Assembly (NCBI GenBank): GCA_028706835.1
Contig: JAQTVL010000267.1
Span: 1 to 6,436 of the forward strand
Length of the DNA stretch: 6,436 nucleotides
Direction: 5' to 3'
Source of the DNA: Phycisphaerae bacterium
GTDB taxonomy: Bacteria; Planctomycetota; Phycisphaerae; JAJVII01
The position numbers were made by a program, and so were the translations under genes. Each line of letters opens with the position of its first letter. The first letter of the stretch is position 1. Shown here one piece after another: positions 5,088-6,436 of this stretch. A model generated the notes under the pieces. That model was not told where the DNA came from and ran no database searches. It saw only the letters and a program-made list of their open reading frames with translations.

Positions 5088-6065
5088 ATGAAGACGACGT
5101 TGCGAAATCCGGCGGTGATAGCGCTGGCGGGAACTTTCCTGTTGCTGGGCGGGCTTTCGACGACACCCGTGCAAGCCGCCCTGATCTACGCTCAGAACTT
5201 TAACTCGCTTGCGGCTGCCAGCGATGTCGAGCAGGCGTCGCCGACGACCGTCAACGCCCAACTGGCGGGCATCAATTGGGTCATGTACTCCGACGGAAGG
5301 GGCGGCTGGGCTTACCACGAAGGGACCAGGACGAGCATCGTCAACACGGGTGGCGGGAACATGGCCATTCGCGAGGCATGGAACTCCGGCGGGATGCAGG
5401 GGACCGGTTTCAGCACCGAGTACTCACTGGCTCTCTACAAGCCAACGGTGTTCCCGTCCTTTCAGGACGTGAGCATCAGCGGGTATGTTGCCTGGGGCAG
5501 TTCGCCTGTCACCTACAGCTCCGCCAGCCAGCAGGGGCTGATCTTCCGCGCCGACGCCAACGCCAAGACCACCGGCCAGTCGTCGTTCGGCGGATCGTTC
5601 TACTTCGTTAGAGTCAGCGACCTCAATGGCCCCGATACGTTGAACCTCACTCGGGTTATCAGTGGCGCCGAGACCACCCTGGCCGGCACGGTCGTGTGGA
5701 AGAACGGCCACACCAACTACGACGGCATAACGAGCGGATATCTCAAGATCGACGTTCAGAACACGGGCGATAACTCGAGCGTGCTGGTGGACGCGCTGTT
5801 TTCCGGCGACCCGACGTTCGCCAACCCGGCCAGCGAGATCGTCGCGGCCCACTGGGCCGACTCCGCCAGTGCCCGCCTGACAGCCGGCGGCTCCGTTGGC
5901 TTCGCGGGAATCGAAACCATCAACCGCTACTACTACCAGCCGAACTGGACGTGGGACAACCTGGCGGTCGCGGAGCTCGTCCCCGAACCGGCGACGATGG
6001 CGTTCCTTACCCTAGGCGGCCTGAGCATGATCGGGGCTGGACTGCGCCGCCGCCGAGTACGCTGA
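5088..6065 (+). CDS. PEP-CTERM sorting domain-containing exported protein
   Basis: This 325-residue protein has the same architecture as the one at 3752 but a different centre. The signal peptide starts MKTTLRNPAVIALAG and is likely cleaved after PVQA (27-30). The mature part begins ALIYAQNFNSLA, a frequent start of planctomycete beta-sandwich proteins. The centre contains AYHEGTRTSIVNTGGGNMAI (75-94), SISGYVAWGS, GLIFRADANAK, SFYFVRVSDLNG and YLKIDVQN, then NWTWDNLAVAELVPEP, consistent with a LamG/jelly-roll-type beta sandwich. Pro-Glu-Pro is at 299-301, followed by MAFLTLGGLSMIGAGL and RRRRVR. ATG 5088 follows a purine-rich GGAGAAGGA site. The tail is nearly identical to the first protein, whereas the centres do not align by eye. 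By family knowledge it is exported and processed by an exosortase; ligand and function are unknown. Confidence 0.88.
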   Translation: MKTTLRNPAVIALAGTFLLLGGLSTTPVQAALIYAQNFNSLAAASDVEQASPTTVNAQLAGINWVMYSDGRGGWAYHEGTRTSIVNTGGGNMAIREAWNSGGMQGTGFSTEYSLALYKPTVFPSFQDVSISGYVAWGSSPVTYSSASQQGLIFRADANAKTTGQSSFGGSFYFVRVSDLNGPDTLNLTRVISGAETTLAGTVVWKNGHTNYDGITSGYLKIDVQNTGDNSSVLVDALFSGDPTFANPASEIVAAHWADSASARLTAGGSVGFAGIETINRYYYQPNWTWDNLAVAELVPEPATMAFLTLGGLSMIGAGLRRRRVR

Positions 6066-6092
6066 CCTTCGACGCGAGGTGAAACAATCGCG

Positions 6093-6122
6093 CAGGCCCG
6101 GCTGGCGACCCAGCCGGGCCTG
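6093..6122 (+). terminator. Hairpin terminator of the second PEP-CTERM gene
   Basis: The same 11-base stem and CGAC loop as at 4639-4664 occur here (6095-6120), extended to 13 pairs by CA at 6093-6094 and TG at 6121-6122. Only TTCATTG follows, so the T-run is weak. It starts 30 bases after the stop codon, as in the first copy. Confidence 0.65.
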
Positions 6123-6269
6123 TTCATTGCCCCTCGCTGACGAACGCCGCGCCTTCCCGCTCTGGTTCACCCCCCGAGCCATCTTCCTGTTGCATTCCAA
6201 CCCCCGTCCCCGCATCATGTTCCCGTGTAAAGTAAAGGGGATCAGATGGCGTGGCCCGAGGCAGGACGT

Positions 6270-6436
6270 ATGAAGAGACGTTATCTTATCACCGGCGCGG
6301 CGTTGCTTGCGTTGGGCGCCGCGCTGGCGGCGTTCGGCCTGCTTCGCCGCCCGGCCACGCCCCCGCCGGGGCCGGCGGTCGATTGGCCCATGTGGCGGTT
6401 CGACGCCGCCCGCACAGCCGCCTCGCCGCAGCAACT
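6270..6436 (+). CDS. PQQ-like beta-propeller protein, N-terminal part (cut by window end)
   Basis: ATG 6270 opens a frame that continues past the window end, giving 55 complete codons. It begins MKRRYLITGAALLALGAALA, a short basic start and a hydrophobic segment (about 6-24) that is a signal peptide or membrane anchor. A Pro-rich linker follows, and then DWPMWRFDAARTAASP, which resembles the opening of many planctomycete PQQ-like/BamB-type propellers (DWPMFRHDAARSG-like, from family knowledge). A GAGG site at 6258-6261 lies eight bases before the ATG. The gene follows the PEP-CTERM gene after its terminator and is probably a separate transcription unit; no clear promoter was found in 6123-6269. 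The propeller itself is outside the window, so the assignment rests on the N-terminal motif. Confidence 0.7.
   Translation, partial: MKRRYLITGAALLALGAALAAFGLLRRPATPPPGPAVDWPMWRFDAARTAASPQQ

Noticed and set aside
4614..5318. 234-residue minus-strand frame between and into the PEP-CTERM genes
   Set aside because: Crosses the hairpin, the inverted repeat, the sigma-54 promoter and the signal peptide region; no coding character visible.
6190..6233. Possible -35/-10 pair (TTGCAT and TAAAGT) before the last gene
   Set aside because: The two elements are 32 bases apart, far from the 17 needed.

Overview
The window looks like chromosomal DNA of a planctomycete (Planctomycetota). This is inferred from the GC-rich coding sequence, two PEP-CTERM sorting-signal proteins of the MAFL..GGLSMIGAGLRRRR type, PQQ-like beta-propeller proteins at both edges, and a GntR-type winged-helix/LacI-type sensor regulator. 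No RNA genes, CRISPR arrays, transposases or integrases were seen.

Layout: the C-terminal part of a PQQ-like beta-propeller protein (1-516, +) is followed by a 302-base gap. That gap holds a coding-like stretch with a signal-peptide-like start (577-818), which runs into the antisense of the next gene. An acetyl-CoA acetyltransferase with an intact active site lies on the minus strand (819-2000). It is divergent from a GntR/LacI-type transcriptional regulator on the plus strand, best started at a TTG codon (2296-3390) behind a perfect AGGAGG. The 295-base divergent region holds a weak candidate promoter for the thiolase.

The most interesting part is 3391-6130. Two exported PEP-CTERM proteins (3752-4609 and 5088-6065) have unrelated-looking central domains but nearly the same signal peptide start, C-terminal sorting tail, 3' untranslated stretch and terminator hairpin. 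Upstream of each is the same 16-base sequence TGGCACGCCGTTTGCT, a full match to the sigma-54 (RpoN) -24/-12 consensus. About 130 bases further upstream each has a near-identical 20-base inverted repeat (ATGTTG-N8-CAACAT), and smaller conserved blocks lie between at fixed distances. I read this as a duplicated, enhancer-dependent promoter cassette driving surface proteins whose middle portion has diversified. In Proteobacteria, PEP-CTERM genes are linked to sigma-54 through the PrsK/PrsR system; a planctomycete counterpart is inference here. The activator and the exosortase are not in the window.

The right edge (6270-6436) carries the N-terminus of a second membrane-anchored or exported PQQ-like beta-propeller protein, cut by the window end.
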